A DNA stretch of 64,000 nucleotides, taken from positions 23,436,001 through 23,500,000 of the forward strand of contig OX637293.1 of assembly GCA_951799445.1 (NCBI GenBank), read 5' to 3'. A model generated the notes under the pieces. It ran no database searches. It saw only the letters and a program-made list of their open reading frames with translations, and was not told where the DNA came from. The translations under genes were made by a program, and so were the position numbers. The stretch is from Pseudisothecium myosuroides. Taxonomy: Eukaryota > Streptophyta > Bryopsida > Hypnales > Lembophyllaceae. The first letter of the stretch is position 1, and each line of letters starts with the position of its first letter. Positions 33,041 through 46,000 of the stretch are shown here, piece after piece.

Positions 33041-34450
33041 ACTCATCTCTTATGCTTAATGAAATGAACAATAGTTCCAATGTCCGACTAGTATGTCAAT
33101 TGTCATTTAGAGTATGAAGATTACATATTGTAGACTAGCTTAGTTTGACCTTGAGAAATGAGGGATGAAGAACATGATGTCAAGTTATAAAAGTCATTTT
33201 TTTTAGTTTTGAACATCTAGATCCCTACTCAAAGGGGTCACATTGTATTGAAGGGTTATGAGTTTTATTCTATAACTCTTGAACAACTAAATAAAGACAC
33301 TAATAGCATGCTTGCTTGAATAGACTAAGCTTTTAAGACTCACAATTGTTATAATTTATATATGACAGGTTAGATCAATTGTGGGTCTTCAAGCTTCATT
33401 TTTTTGAGCAAGCATTCTACTTGTGAAAGTAATATGGCTATCTTGAAACTTGGGCCTATATAACATTACCATTTTGGAATCAAGTTTTTAAAATCTTCCC
33501 TAAAGAAGTTCATTAGTAATTTACCACTATGCATTTTTCTTCTATACTTTCATAACCAAGGAAGTGGATGAGCATTTGTCCTTATATAAGTTTGAATAGA
33601 AGAATTTGAAATATGGTGGATGTATATCTGTGTAATCATGGAAATTGAAATGATGTGCATGTTATGCCTATTGCAGTTGAGAAAGGTGTAGACCTGACGA
33701 AGGAGTGACGAATTTTCCATTTAGAAAACTTGTAGGTTTTCCAATTCGTTAGATCAAAAGACATATGACATGAGAAGTTGAACTTATCACAAGAAGTGAT
33801 ATTAGGCTACTCTACATTGAATTATAGTGTTAGATGGCCTTTCATGGAAGTTTACTTTAGTTTTTGATGAATTTTGTCCAAATGTTAATTCAGCTTAGGG
33901 TTTGAGTGTTTAAGTAGAGAGAAGTCTTTGACTTGACATTCTTGTCGTGAAGTCAAATTTTGTGAGTGTTGTATGTTTTGTTTTGCTTGGAGATGATGGT
34001 TTATCAATTAGTAAAGTCTTTATTTCTTTTTTCACACTTGCACTCTTGAGTTTTTTGTTTGTGGAGTGAGCCACTTGACTTTCTGTGTATAAATTTTAAA
34101 GTTTCTCATTTGACAAGAATTTCTCTTTCCTTCTATGTGGTAGCAATTTTGAATAGAAGGATGGAATTAACTTTTTATTTGCTGTTCATGCTTGTGATAC
34201 TAGTAGGAGAGTTGCATATAAATCTATTATTTTAAAAATTATAAGATTTTAGTGATTTTTGAGGAAATTTTAGAAGTTTGAAACTTCTTGGTTTTTTGTG
34301 ATGAGTACCTAGATGGAATGTTGTGTTTTTTGAAATCTACGAAGTTGGAAGTTTTTTGAAATCTAAGATTTTAGATGCTTTCTAAAGTGTACATGCAAGG
34401 TATATTTTGAAAAATCTAGAATCTTGTGTGGTGGTAGATTCAGATTTCTC
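33041..34450. other. AT-rich DNA without recognised feature
   Basis: It may be decayed flanking or intronic DNA of the P450 gene. I see no repeat or ORF worth reporting. Confidence 0.25.
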
Positions 34451-34454
34451 TTAA

Positions 34455-35091
34455 CCCCTAAATGCCCAAGGCATGTTTCGAGCTTCCTGAAATTTGTTCT
34501 AAATTGAACAAAAAACCAACATTTTGATAAGTTGTATCAATTTTTTTTGAATTGTAATTGTACAAATTCAAACTAGACATGTCAAAGATTACGTAGGAAA
34601 AGAAAACACAACAATATCACATATGAATTGAAAGATTATAATGTTTGAACATGAGGGTGTTAAAACTAAGAAATTCTTTCAGTCCTTTTTTCACATGTCA
34701 AATCTAAAAAGTTGGTCACCAAAAAAATATGAGGTTAAAGGGCCTAACATGCATAACCCCAATCAATTTATGTCTTCTCAAAATCTACTCTACAATTTTT
34801 TTAAATGAATTTTTAATGTGATTTTTTCTCCAAGATCTAGTGTATTTGAGGCTCATTTCCAAGAGCCCTCAACACTACAAAAAGTCAAGATTGCAATGGG
34901 TAAACTTGCACAAAATCTTGAGTAGAAAAATCATAATCCATCATTTTCAAAATCAAACTTTTGAAGCTAAAGCTAGACTTCAAAATGAATTTTACAAAAA
35001 TATAAACTACTAAAAATAGCAACTTGGTTAGGTTTTATTTAACTTCAAAGTATTGCCGACACCAAAATTTGGTGCCTCGGGCATTTAGGGG
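34455..35091. mobile_element. TTAA-flanked MITE, 637 bp (piggyBac-like)
   Basis: The terminal inverted repeats CCCCTAAATGCCCAAGGCA and CCCCTAAATGCCCGAGGCA (reverse complement of the right end) differ at one base. Each is flanked by TTAA (34451-34454 and 35092-35095). TTAA duplications with CCC-starting ends are the mark of piggyBac-type elements. There is no transposase. Confidence 0.7.
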
Positions 35092-35095
35092 TTAA

Positions 35096-35835
35096 AAAAA
35101 AAAATGGAGTGTAAATTTTGAAATTTAATTCTAGGAACATTGTATCTTGGATTTTAGTAAAATTTGTGCCTATTTTATGTTAAATTTGCCAAAGAATCTT
35201 GTGGTGTAGTTGATTTGGCATTTAGACTTGATTTTCAGTTGAAACAGCATTTTCATAGCGATTTTTAGTCTAAATAGACACTTTTGAGTGTCTTCTTTTG
35301 GTTCTGTTACAAAATTTGCGACTTGTGATCATTCATCGCAAGTGTGTGCTTGTGACTCAGATTCACACTTTCTTGTATTTTTGCATTTCATTGTTTAGAG
35401 AAGAAGATCTATTTTGAATTTTTTGGATTAATTTTGTTTTGGTGCCTTCTCTCATGGCAGACATTATTGCCAACAATTTTCGATTTTGTCCCATTTTGTA
35501 TTTGTGATTAGGCTTTCATTTTCATATATATATTGTAGTGATGAGGTTGATTTAATCACCGGCAAGATCATTTTCTATGCACCAAGAGGGTGGTACTTAT
35601 TTGGATTATAGCCATCGAGAAGTGATGACCCGTGAATTGCAAGTTTGGTGGTTATAGAGGTACAAGTGTAGGATGCCCGTAGCATTAGGTAGTTGTAAGT
35701 TCCCAAGCAGTCATTTTATGGTACACAATAGGAGTCGATCTCCTTCATCAGGCTACTTAGAAGATACTCATATTGACAATTTTGAACTAGCAGTGAAAAC
35801 CAATGAGGTTTTGAACTTATTTTGATGTTGGATAT
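35096..35835. other. AT-rich spacer up to L4
   Basis: I see no gene or clear repeat. It is the target region into which L4 inserted. Confidence 0.25.
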
Positions 35836-36554
35836 TGTGAGTGTTTATTTACCCACCCTTGGTAAATAAACGAACACAACCAGGTTCTGTTTTAATTTAA
35901 CAGATTTTTATTTTAATTTGGGTGCCTAAGCGTTGTCCACTATTCCTTCCAAGCAATGGATCTTCTTAAATGCCTAATTTGTAGTTAAACTTGTAACTTC
36001 TACTACTAAGTATAACTTAAATGCAATAAATAGAACTATTGGCCGAATAGATCAAGCTACTGTGGTTTTTTGTTCAGGTTAAGATAATCTAAATCTAATA
36101 GCATGAAGTTCTAGAGAATTTTACGCCCTTTCTAAAAATATAAAATTCGTTCTTATCCGACCTTCCTAGCCAAGGTTATGGACGGATGAAGTTTTGGCCT
36201 TTAGAAGCAAAACTTCATCCACACCTTTTACTTAGTTCTCTATTTTAGAATAATTTGGAATTTTACAGATATGATTAAATAATTATCTTATACTTTAATC
36301 CTAAGTTTCACTCCATGTGAGTACTTCCTTTAACTTTTCATCCAATTTTGACCCTAATCTTCATCCACCCATATCTTACTTGTTTTAACTCCGATTTTTA
36401 AGTATTTTATGTTTTTGGAAACCTCCGTGTATGTTCTACACTATTCTAAATTCACAAATGACCTGACCGCTAGTTTTAGAGGTCTGACTTGCTCCTAAGC
36501 TTCGGCTCTACTTAATTTTAATAAAATAAAAAGAGAGAGCTTTTAGAAGAATAC

Positions 36555-36617
36555 CTCGGGGCTTGTGTCTTCAAATCGATTTTCTTGAACCTCCTCAAAC
36601 TCCTCCACTTGGTCCAT
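36555..36617 (-). CDS. Exon 1 of the L-element micro-ORF (copy in L4)
   Basis: The exon has 21 codons, MDQVEEFEEVQENRFEDTSP plus a final E, ending GAG at a GTATTC donor. The second exon region near 35950 keeps IAWKE, but a stop follows and the nearest acceptor (ATTAG) would join out of phase, so this copy is probably dead. Confidence 0.4.
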
Positions 36618-37282
36618 TTTTGATGGTTTGTTTTTTCTTTATTTTGTTTTGTTTTGTTTTGTTTTGTCTTTAATTTCAAAGTCAACGTAAACTATCTTCT
36701 ATTCTTCTAACTTTCTCTTCCCACCTCTTCTTTTTCCTCCTAATACTATTCTAATTCAATTATTTATACTCCTAGTTGACTTGAAAGGTCTTCTCCAATA
36801 ATTCCTTTGAATTATTGAATTGATAAGCTTTTTCCTTCCTTCAAGTCAATAATTCATTCTATCCTATTTCTAATGGTCCAAATCACTCCTTTAAGATTTT
36901 CTAAACTCCTCTTATCTTCTAATTTGTTTCCATTTAAACTCCCAACTTCACTCACTAATTCCACACTTGTAACATGAACCGGTTGGTACCACTAGCTATT
37001 GAGAGTATGATGGATTGAGAGAATTCTATACCATTGTTAAATTTGAAGAGTCCTAATTGTCACTATCTCTCCTCTCTATTTGCTATTCTAATTACTACTT
37101 CTTTCCTTAATTCCTATTTAATTTCAAACTAAATTCTTCTACTCCTTCCTATCCTATTTGCTCCTCCTATTTCTACTAATACAAAACGATTTTTTTCCTT
37201 TCCTAGTATATGAGAAGGTTTTGATAACTTGTAGTATGAGTTTTTATTTTAATTTTTTGTTTAGGCGAGTGACCAAGAGGTC

Positions 37283-37515
37283 CCAGTTTGCTTGGCCGGC
37301 CAAGGCCACCGCTCCTAGCCGAACTGCTCCCTCCGACTGCTCCCTACCGACGCCTCCCCAGCATGGTCGCCCTGGTTCACTGCTGGTTCACTCCCGGTTT
37401 GCTCTGGTTGCTCTGGTTCCACTTCTGGTTCACTCTGGTTGCTCTGGTTTACTACTGGTTCACTCTGATTTGCTCTGGTTTGCTCTGGTTTGCTCTGGTT
37501 CACTGTGGTTTACTT
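37283..37515. repeat. Minisatellite of L4
   Basis: A GC-rich stretch (GGCCGGCCAAGGCCACC) leads into about 18 short units of 9-14 bp based on GCTCTGGTT and TTCACT. It occupies the same place as the other L minisatellites. Confidence 0.7.
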
Positions 37516-40030
37516 CTAAACTGACTAGATCCCAATGAAAACCCCAACTGGCCTTTGAGCCTTTCCTTCACGGAATGATATTAGAACTTTTTTAAGTGGG
37601 GGGTAGTATTTCAAAAGGTCACATACTTATTGCTAAGGCTAGACAAGAATTTTCACATACAACTTTTTGGAAACTAAACTTGGGTCTCCAAACTTCACGT
37701 TTTGGAAACTAAACTTGGTGACTAGTGAGGAAACGGAAATGTAAACTAGCACCTAATCTTTATGGAATGTTTCTCTAAGGCTTCCTAGAACCAAAGCTTC
37801 GCCGTGTTTTGTGAAATGACTAATTTTCTATAGAAATTCTAGACAAACTAAGCCAAAGCTTCGCCGTGTTTTGTGAAATGACTAATTTCCTATAGAAATT
37901 CTAGACAAACTAAGCCAAAGCTTCGCCGTGTTTTAAGAAACAAGGAAAATACGGACAACTATGAAGGGAATGACTTATTAGTAAACTCTAAGTGGCCACG
38001 TGTTAGTACTACAATAATGTGAACAACTCTAGAGATTTTTCCCAAGCGGCATCGCCAGTCATAGGGAAAGGAACCTCTCTAGGATTAGTGCAAAGTTAAT
38101 TCACAACATCCAAAAATATCAACAAAATACCAAAACTCAACAAAACATTAATCAAAGCTTCAAATAACTTACGAGAAAACACCACAAGAAGATAGCTAAG
38201 TTGAAGGGACCCCTAAGTCCTTCAAAAGAGCAACAAGGAGCTTGAAATGCTCCAAAAACACGAGAATTTGGCAACGTGGCCCCAAAATGGCCAAAATCCA
38301 ACTAAATGGACCCAAATTATACAAGGTGGTTCACAAATGAACCTAAGGGGTGAGTTGAGAGGAGAAGAGGTGCCCCTTAAATACTCTTCCAAGGGCACCC
38401 ACCTCCTCTCATTTCTTTGCGGTAAACCTATCTTTTGAGATTTTAATCTCAAATTACCAATTTTGACTTTCTACGCTGGACCATTTTCTAACTTTTGGAG
38501 ATTAACTCCAAATCACAAACGGATTGCGCCATTAGCTTCAGAAGGCCATTTTTAGTCCAAAGGTCCCCCTACCCCCTAATTTGACGTCAAAAACTCAATA
38601 AAACTTAGCGCTAACTAAACACCAAAATGGGTTAAAAAACCCAGTTCCTGGAGTTTGACTTTTCTGAGAAAAGTAACTAGCCTAGGCTCTTTAGTAGGTT
38701 TGAGGGAGTAAGGAAAGACCTAATTTTGACCCTATTCCAAATTCGTATGCTCCCGGGATGCCGGTCAACTCCCACCGTAATCTTCAATTTTGCCGGTACA
38801 AGGAGAATCTTGTCAATTCGGGTACTTCTGGCAATCGGAATACCTTGAAACTCGTTGGAGCGTCTTATTAACATAAAAGAAGCTATTCTAATTTTTAGTG
38901 AGATTTTACCGCAACCTGGGTAATTTCCAAGAATTTCCCATCTTAGGTTTTGGCGGTTGACCATTCGGAAAAGCATCTTCTGAGGATCAGAAAATTCCGA
39001 AACTTCTTGCAGAATCTCTCATTGAATTCTACAAAAGGTGTGTAAGTCCATCTCTTGACTTACACAATGGTCAAGGGAGAATTAAATTTTACAATCTCCC
39101 TTAATTGTCAATTTAAGGGAGTCTTTTACATAGAAAGAACTCTCGGCAAAGCAACTTTGCCATCAAGCTTCCAATGTAATTTATTCCTAAAATATCGTTT
39201 TTGAATATAAAACCTCCTTCATCAGGTTGTGCTGCGTTTCTTCAACCTACAAGCTAACAATTGGAGTTTCTACGGAAAGTGAAAATTGATTGGAACTTGA
39301 AACCTATCCGTGAACTGGCTTCTAGGTTTCTCACCAAGTTCTCTCGGACCAATTTTAGCCAAATTTTGTCACATGCATGGTATTCTCAGGTAAATTGGCC
39401 TTTTCTACTAAATATCTACAATTTGTACAATTCACAGGTTTCTATCCTATTTACATGTGATAATTAGTTTAATTTAGGGAAATACTCTATTTAAGACCAA
39501 ATACCTATAATAGCATGTGACATACATATTTTGGTTTTACACTCTTTTTTGGGTTTTTTGTATATAAAACTACACTCAAAATAATTAAAAACAGAAAAAA
39601 GATGACTGTGAGTCCCAAGTGACAAACAGGGAGCTCACAAATACCTATGGGCTCTTTATCCTCACCTTTAGGATAAAATGTACATATTCAAGTTTTGTAG
39701 TTTTGTCATAAATGAATTCCTAGAGGTTGTCTAGCATGCTGTCCAATTACACCTTCTAAGCAATGGATAGTTGTTGTTTGTTCCTATTTTTAGTTTATCT
39801 AAGTGCAAATTTGAATCAAATCAACTATAAATAAATAACGATGATCGATTTTGGCTATGATAACCAAAAATAAAGACTGGTAGGAGTTAGTCAAGTACAA
39901 ATGTTAAATATTTTAAGTTGTAGAGATTTTAATAACCTTTCCAAAATGATAAAGTTCACTTGAGTTTGGACTATTTTTCTAAAAGTTGTCCACAGATGAA
40001 ATTTAGCCTTTAATTCTTAAAGGATCAAAC

Positions 40031-40953
40031 AGTGTTCTTGTGGAACATAGGAATTCTGACAGCTCAAAGCTCACTATAAATGAAAATTTTAATTTTTTTC
40101 TTTGAACTTTTAACACAACATGTGCCCCAAGAGTAGCTCTAAGACCCAATAATTTTCATAGCTTTTGACTACATAGTTAAAAAGTTTTTGTCTGATATGT
40201 AATTTTCATTGCTCAGCGGGCAGCTCGAAAAAAAATTTAAAAATTACTTTTTCAAAGAATAAAAATTTGAAATTGGATTCTAGATTTACATATACATAGA
40301 AAGCTTTGAATCATTCCATTTTGAATAACAAGATGAAAGTTATGAAGAATTTTAGTTTGCGGGTAGTTATGGAATCCCTACTCTAAAATAAACTTTGAAG
40401 TCTTTTATTTAATCCTATTTTCAATATTTAAAAATAATAATAAAAACATTGGATGTAGACTGTTTATTACAACATTATAACCATTGGAATTAACATTTTT
40501 CAATTCCATAACTAAATTTTTAACAATTTAGTGTTTTAAATCATTCTCTATTACTTTCTATTTATTATTTTTTCCTGTATGTTGTACAATTCCAAATGAT
40601 CTCAAAATTTTCAAGAATGTAGCCAACTTAACTTGAAGAACGAAATCAAAGAATTACAAAAATTTCAAATGTTTTTTCATATAAATGTGATCTTGTGAAG
40701 TGCAGCTGCCCAATTTTTTGCAGGGTCTAAAAAACAAATTTTGTCAATTCAAACGCTAATATCTTGCAATCTATATGGTGGAAATTTCTGAAATTTTCTT
40801 CACATCCTTTCAAGCTAGGGTACTACAAGATCCTATGGTTACATGTGTCCAAGTATGTTTTTTTTTTCTAAATTTGATACTTGTACTAGAAATGGCAGTT
40901 TTGAAGCGTTTTTGATTAAAAAAAAAAAAAAACATAGTCAAAAACCTTTAGGG
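40031..40953 (-). mobile_element. TTAA-type MITE family M, inverted copy
   Basis: The reverse complement matches 41372-42553 and 47988-48922 along most of its length (for example the region with CAATTCAAACGCTAATATCTTG, in the other orientation in the sisters). The right end CCTTTAGGGATTAG is a decayed form of CTTTAGGGGTTAA; the left tip is lost. Confidence 0.5.
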
Positions 40954-41371
40954 ATTAGCTAAACTACAAAATTTCATCTATTGTTTTTTCCTATTCTAAG
41001 TATTGAAATAGAATTTAGATTTTTGGGTTGATTTTAAGTTTAATTCGGCTTCCTAAGTTTCTAAGTTTGACTTGGTTTGGTCAAATCTTGTTGACTTTCA
41101 TCCAAATTTGTCCTATTGTAAGTCAAAACTTCACTTTACGTTAACTTCTTCAATGCTAAATTATTTTCTAAGTTTAAATTAGTTTTGAAAACCTTAAGAT
41201 ATTTCCTAAATGATTCTACCTTTATCTTGTTCTTTAGTTGTTCTTCAAGTTTAGTTTTAAATTCTTAATTGCTACTTACTATTCTTTTGGACTTCTGATT
41301 CTACTTACTATATTTAAAAATAAAATAACTTTAGTTTAAAATTTCTAAAATTACCATTCTACAAAGGTAAA

Positions 41372-42553
41372 CCCTTAAAGTTTCGTGACTATGTTTTCAC
41401 CAAAAATGCTCAAAAAATGCCATTTTTAGTACATTCACCAAATTCTTGAAATTTTTTTTGCATATGTAACTGTAGGATCTTATTCTAAAGTGTTTTGAGA
41501 ATATGTGGTAAAAATTTCAGAAAAATCCACAGTGTGGATTGAAAGATATTAGCATTTGAATTGACAAAAATCCATTTATTAACTCTTTCCAAATGATTAG
41601 ATTTCATCCTACAAACATTTTATACAAAAATCAGTAGATTCTACAACTTGTTGCTCTCCATAATATGTTGAAGGAATAAAATAGGAATACATACAAAAAA
41701 ATTCAAAATAAAAAAATTTCATATTCAAATTTGAAAAAAATAGTAAGTGGAAAGAGGTAAAGTATGATTTAAAATACTAAATTGTTAATAATTCAGTAAT
41801 AAAATTGTAAAATTTTAATCTAAATAGTTGTAATGTTGTAATAAACAATATAAATCCAATGGCTTTATTCTTTTTCAAAAATATGGAAAATTGAATGAAA
41901 TAATGGACTTCAAAGTTTATTTTAGAGTATAGATTCCATAATTGCTTGCAAACTAAAATTCTTCATAACTTTCACTTCAACTATTGAAATGGAATGATTC
42001 AAAGCTTTTTACAAACATATAAATCTAATAAACCAATTTCAAATTTTTGTTTTTGAAAAAAGGGATTTATTTTGATCTGCCCGGACTGCCCATTTACGAA
42101 AAAAAATAACATATTAGAGTTATTCATAAAGTCCCCCCCAGTTTGGAGGGGACTTTTTCTGACAAATTTCCTCCGACGGACGACCCCGCAGGCGACCACG
42201 ACTCCGCAGGCCACCAGTAAACCGCAGGCAAAGTCCGGACCAAACTTCTTTTTGGTCGATTTGGGTGCTTAAGAAAGTTTGATACCCACTTTTGTATTGA
42301 CTTTTTGCCCAAAACCTGCTTTTTCACAAAACTGCGGGGTTTAAACCCCGGTTTTGGGTACTTTACGAATAACTCTATTAGGCTACAACTTTTGACTAAT
42401 ATTTCCAAATGTCATGAAATTTAGTGAATATGAAAGATATTCCTTGTGCCCACCTTTTATTAAAATTTTAGCTTAAAATATGGAAATCTCTAGTCACACA
42501 TACCTGCCCAAAATTTCTATACAACCAAAAAACGCATGCCGGACCTATAGGGG
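41372..42553 (+). mobile_element. TTAA-type MITE family M, copy with nested MITE
   Basis: The left end reads ACCCTTAAAGTTTCGTGACT, the right end CCTATAGGGG followed by TTAA. The interior is clearly the same family as 47988-48922. A second MITE (42117-42375) is inserted in it, which accounts for the greater length. Confidence 0.55.
42117..42375. mobile_element. 259-bp MITE, TIR GAGTTATTC, duplication TATTA
   Basis: The terminal inverted repeats are GAGTTATTCATAAAGT and its counterpart ACTTTACGAATAACTC. The flanks TATTA (42112-42116 and 42376-42380) are identical. The TTA inside the flank would also fit a PIF/Harbinger 3-bp duplication. The interior is GC-rich (CCGCAGGC repeats). No coding capacity. 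Confidence 0.65.
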
Positions 42554-42994
42554 TTAAACACTTATGCTTTTGACCTTCCTAGAAAAAATTATCCGCAAAT
42601 GAAGTTCAATTGCTAATCAATATTGCAAACTTCATTGACTAAATTCTTTTACCTTTTGACTTTCTAAATTAATTTTAATTTTTTTTAAAATTCTACGTCA
42701 ATTCTAGATCCTAATATCCTTTTTGGATTCCTTTTGATGAATTTCTTAATTTTCATCCATTTCTAATACTATTTTTCACCTAAGCTTAATCTTTAGAGTT
42801 TTAAGCTATTTTTTATGTTTAATATCTTTTTTAAAAACTATTGAAATTACCTAATAAATTCTAAATTCAAAGTTTTATTTTTTAATCTACCTAATGGTTT
42901 GAATCTAAATTTCAAATCTAAGTGAATGTTTTTAATTCTAATTTAATATTTTTGCAAAATAAAGAAAATGGAAAAAAAAGAATCAAAGACTCAC

Positions 42995-43072
42995 CTCAAA
43001 CTCTACGGATTTAATTGTTCCATCTTCATGAACCATAATCATGATCTCGTTGTAAAGTCCATCGAGTTCCAT
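42995..43072 (-). CDS. Exon 1 of the L-element micro-ORF (copy in L5)
   Basis: The exon has 26 codons, MELDGLYNEIMIMVHEDGTI and KSVEFE, ending GAG at a GTGAGT donor. The length is again a multiple of three. Exon 2 at about 39750 reads IA then TAG, so this copy is broken there. Confidence 0.4.
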
Positions 43073-46000
43073 CTTGTACTTCTTTATATTTGAAATTGGT
43101 GTGTCATAGGACATTAGAACCTATAATAATTAATGGAATTTTAAACTCCTTCTTCCTTATTCTCTATACTACAAGAAAATGGGGTTGTCATTAACAAAAG
43201 TTCAATGAATTCATGATGATTACAGAAAAATTCTTTTAAACTCAATTGATTAGGACAATCCTCTAAACATGTTGTAATACAAGAAAGCACAAATCCTCCT
43301 TTTAGTGTTGAAATGATATTAAACCCCTTAGATGACTCGTGTATCGTTCCCAAAGGATTTTACTTGAAGTTTCCTCAAAATTACCGGAATAGGATGCGGA
43401 ACACAAACCCAAGACAAAAGAATCCGGAATTGAAAACCGGAATTGCAATTTCTTATCCGTATTTCCAAAACCTTCTTTCTCTCAACTCATACAAACCATC
43501 ATACTATAATTCGACATAGGAGAGTGCCATTATCCTGTACCTCTCCCTAGATGTATCAATAACTTAGTATCCGACGGGGCGGATGCGGAATCAGAAGGAG
43601 TGTCATTATCCTGTGCCTCTTCCAGATTCGGATCCAGTAACCAAAGTAACCAAATCAATAGTTTAACCTCTATATCGTAGGGGTCCGCTCTTAGATTTAA
43701 AGAAGGAAATGTATATCCTATCCTTCACGAGATTAAAGTGCTGAAGTTCCACTAAAAGAAAAACAACAAAAAGACACCGAACTGGAATGCAAATTCTTCC
43801 TCACAACTGATCCAGAAATTTAATCCAGACTAGCAGGTCACTCAGGAAACCCCTACAATCCCCACATTACTACAACGACAAATCTATCCAAGCCAAGTTC
43901 CTGAGGCAGAATCTGATAACTAAATAACTAGGCAACCCCAACTATTTGCCCATCACTCACTTCCGGTTGTAGTGGGACCTCATCAACACTTCGATTAGCA
44001 TGCGCCCGCCTCCCTGCAGAGCACACCCAATCTAGGAGCGGCTATCCCACATAGAAGTTCCACAAGTAATAGCACTTAGTCAAACTTCACTCCCAATACC
44101 CTCAGTTTTGCAACCAACTCACTTTAACTCCTGCAACCGGATCCAGACAGAATCCAGGGGACTCTTCCTTCACCCCAACACCAGCAAAGCAGCTACCCGC
44201 ATTGAAGAATGGTTCTAGCATTGCCAGCATACCAACCCAGAATTGAGACTTTTCAGACCAATGCTTAGGAAGTGGAAATCTGAATGACTATACCAAATGT
44301 TGAAATTCACAAGAAAGAATATTCGGGGCTTTAAACCAAAGTCAGCCCCTAAATACAAACCCCAAGGAACCCCAAAAGGCCCCAGGGAACAAAATTAGAG
44401 GGCCAGAGAATGACAGCTGTCATTCATTATCCTCCTGTGTTGACTTTCCTACCATACCATCCGATCCGCAAAATGTGGATCTCAGATCCTAAAAACCCGG
44501 AAAGTGAAGTCCAAATGCATCCAACTTAAAAGCAGCTGGCTAGTAGCTTCCTACCTATTAAAAACTTGGATTTTAGCCCTATTGGTCTAGGTCTAATCTA
44601 AGAAACTTCCTATCTACTTGTTAGTCCGCTTCGGAGAAGGTTCCTCATGTTTGGCGACTCCTTTCCGAGGCGGCTATTTCCTGTTGGCTGACGGCTTCCC
44701 TACTACTGCCGTTTTTCCCTTTGATGGCGTTAGAGGCTTACCCTTGAATCTCAAAGGAGAAATGGCCTCCGGTTTGGATTCTTCTTCGAATTCCGAGTCC
44801 AGATGTGACTCGGACTGGGATCTGGATCCCGATTGGCTATTTTCCTTCGCTGAATTGCTTCGCGATTCATCCTCCTCCGAATGATAACTGCTTGGGGACA
44901 CATCCCTAGCTTATTTAGCCATAACTTTAATCAACAGATTTCTGTCAGATTTTGACCGGATCAACGCGACCAAAACAACAGAAAAACATAATTTTCTACT
45001 AGTGCTTCTTCTTTGTCATGTTGGGCACCTGCGGAGAAGGCTTAGAGTCCTTACTCTATGGTGTCCCGAATTCAGATCCGATCTTCCGGACCCTCTCCTT
45101 GGATCCGGATCCATGTGCGGATCTTTCTCCTGCTTCTGATTTCCGCCTAGAAGGGTCTTTGGCGGGCATTTTCTCATCCTTTGCTTTGTCCTTCGGCTTC
45201 ACATTTGCGGGAGGTGACATGGCTACCTTCCCGGAACCCTGAAACTATCCCGACTGTTGGAGACATCTCGGATTTTGTACATCAGCTTCTCGATCACCCC
45301 CGAGTACTCAACCAAGACCATAATTGCCTTGGCTGTTGCTTCAGATCCGGCCTTGTAGATTTCCTCGTCAAACAACTTGGCCTTGTTTAACACATTCCCG
45401 AAATGTCCCCCTAAACCTTGGATCCTCCGAAGTGTCTCCTCCGCTTCTGAAAAGAGCTTCCTTACTTCCTTACTCCCCTCCAAACTCTTCTCCAACTTTC
45501 GGTGGAGTTCCTGGTTTCTATCAATTAGTTCCCTAACCCAGGTTTCCCACTTCTGGGGCTCATTATCCCGAAGTAAACCCTCTACCTTCTTTGCGAGCTC
45601 AGACACCTCGAGCCCACCAAGCAGTCCACAAACATTTCTAACTGCACCTCTGTAAGTGTTTCCAATTCCACCCTTGAGTCAGAAAGTTACACATGGGCTC
45701 TAGCGGCTGGTTCGAAGGAGATTTACTCCAGTTTGGATGGTTCCTAATTAAGTGTTTGCCTTCCAAGCAATGGACACTTTTTGTGACTGATAATCCTGTA
45801 AAAATTCACTAATTCTAAGAAAAAAACTATTTGTTAACTAGTTAAAAGGTTATGGTTAAGTAAAATGGGAAAAAGAAAGCGAAATCTAATCTAACTAAAA
45901 TTGTATCTAAGCATCCTTTTAGAATCTAATTTTCCCTTTCCAAAATGGTAAAGAAAGTTAGATTCTGAGATTCCTAGCAAAAGTTACCACGGACGAAGTT

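Larger units (their letters stand above)
35836..39639 (-). mobile_element. L element L4, 3.8 kb
   Basis: It starts TGTGAGTGTTTATTTACCC and ends CAGGGAGCTCACA. The flanks GATAT and AATAC differ by two transitions, so a decayed 5-bp duplication is possible. Inside are exon 1 of the micro-ORF, a CTCTGGTT minisatellite, three copies of the AAGCTTCGCCGTG motif (37794-37930), a TATTTAAG box (38376-38383, minus) and the conserved TTTTTAGTGAGATTTTA block at about 38890. It is shorter than the 5.5-kb copies. Confidence 0.65.
39690..43269 (-). mobile_element. L element L5, partial, with inserted MITEs
   Basis: The conserved word CCTTCTAAGCAATGGA at 39748 and the exon 1 region at 42995-43072 identify an L copy whose left tip is missing or too diverged to see, directly after L4. 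MITEs lie at 40031-40953 and 41372-42553, the latter holding a 259-bp MITE. The copy is cut at 43270 by G copy 3, and the remainder of L is not seen on the other side of G. Confidence 0.5.

Noticed and set aside
37158..37538. ORFs over the L4 minisatellite
   Set aside because: They are translations of a tandem repeat with no counterpart in other L copies.
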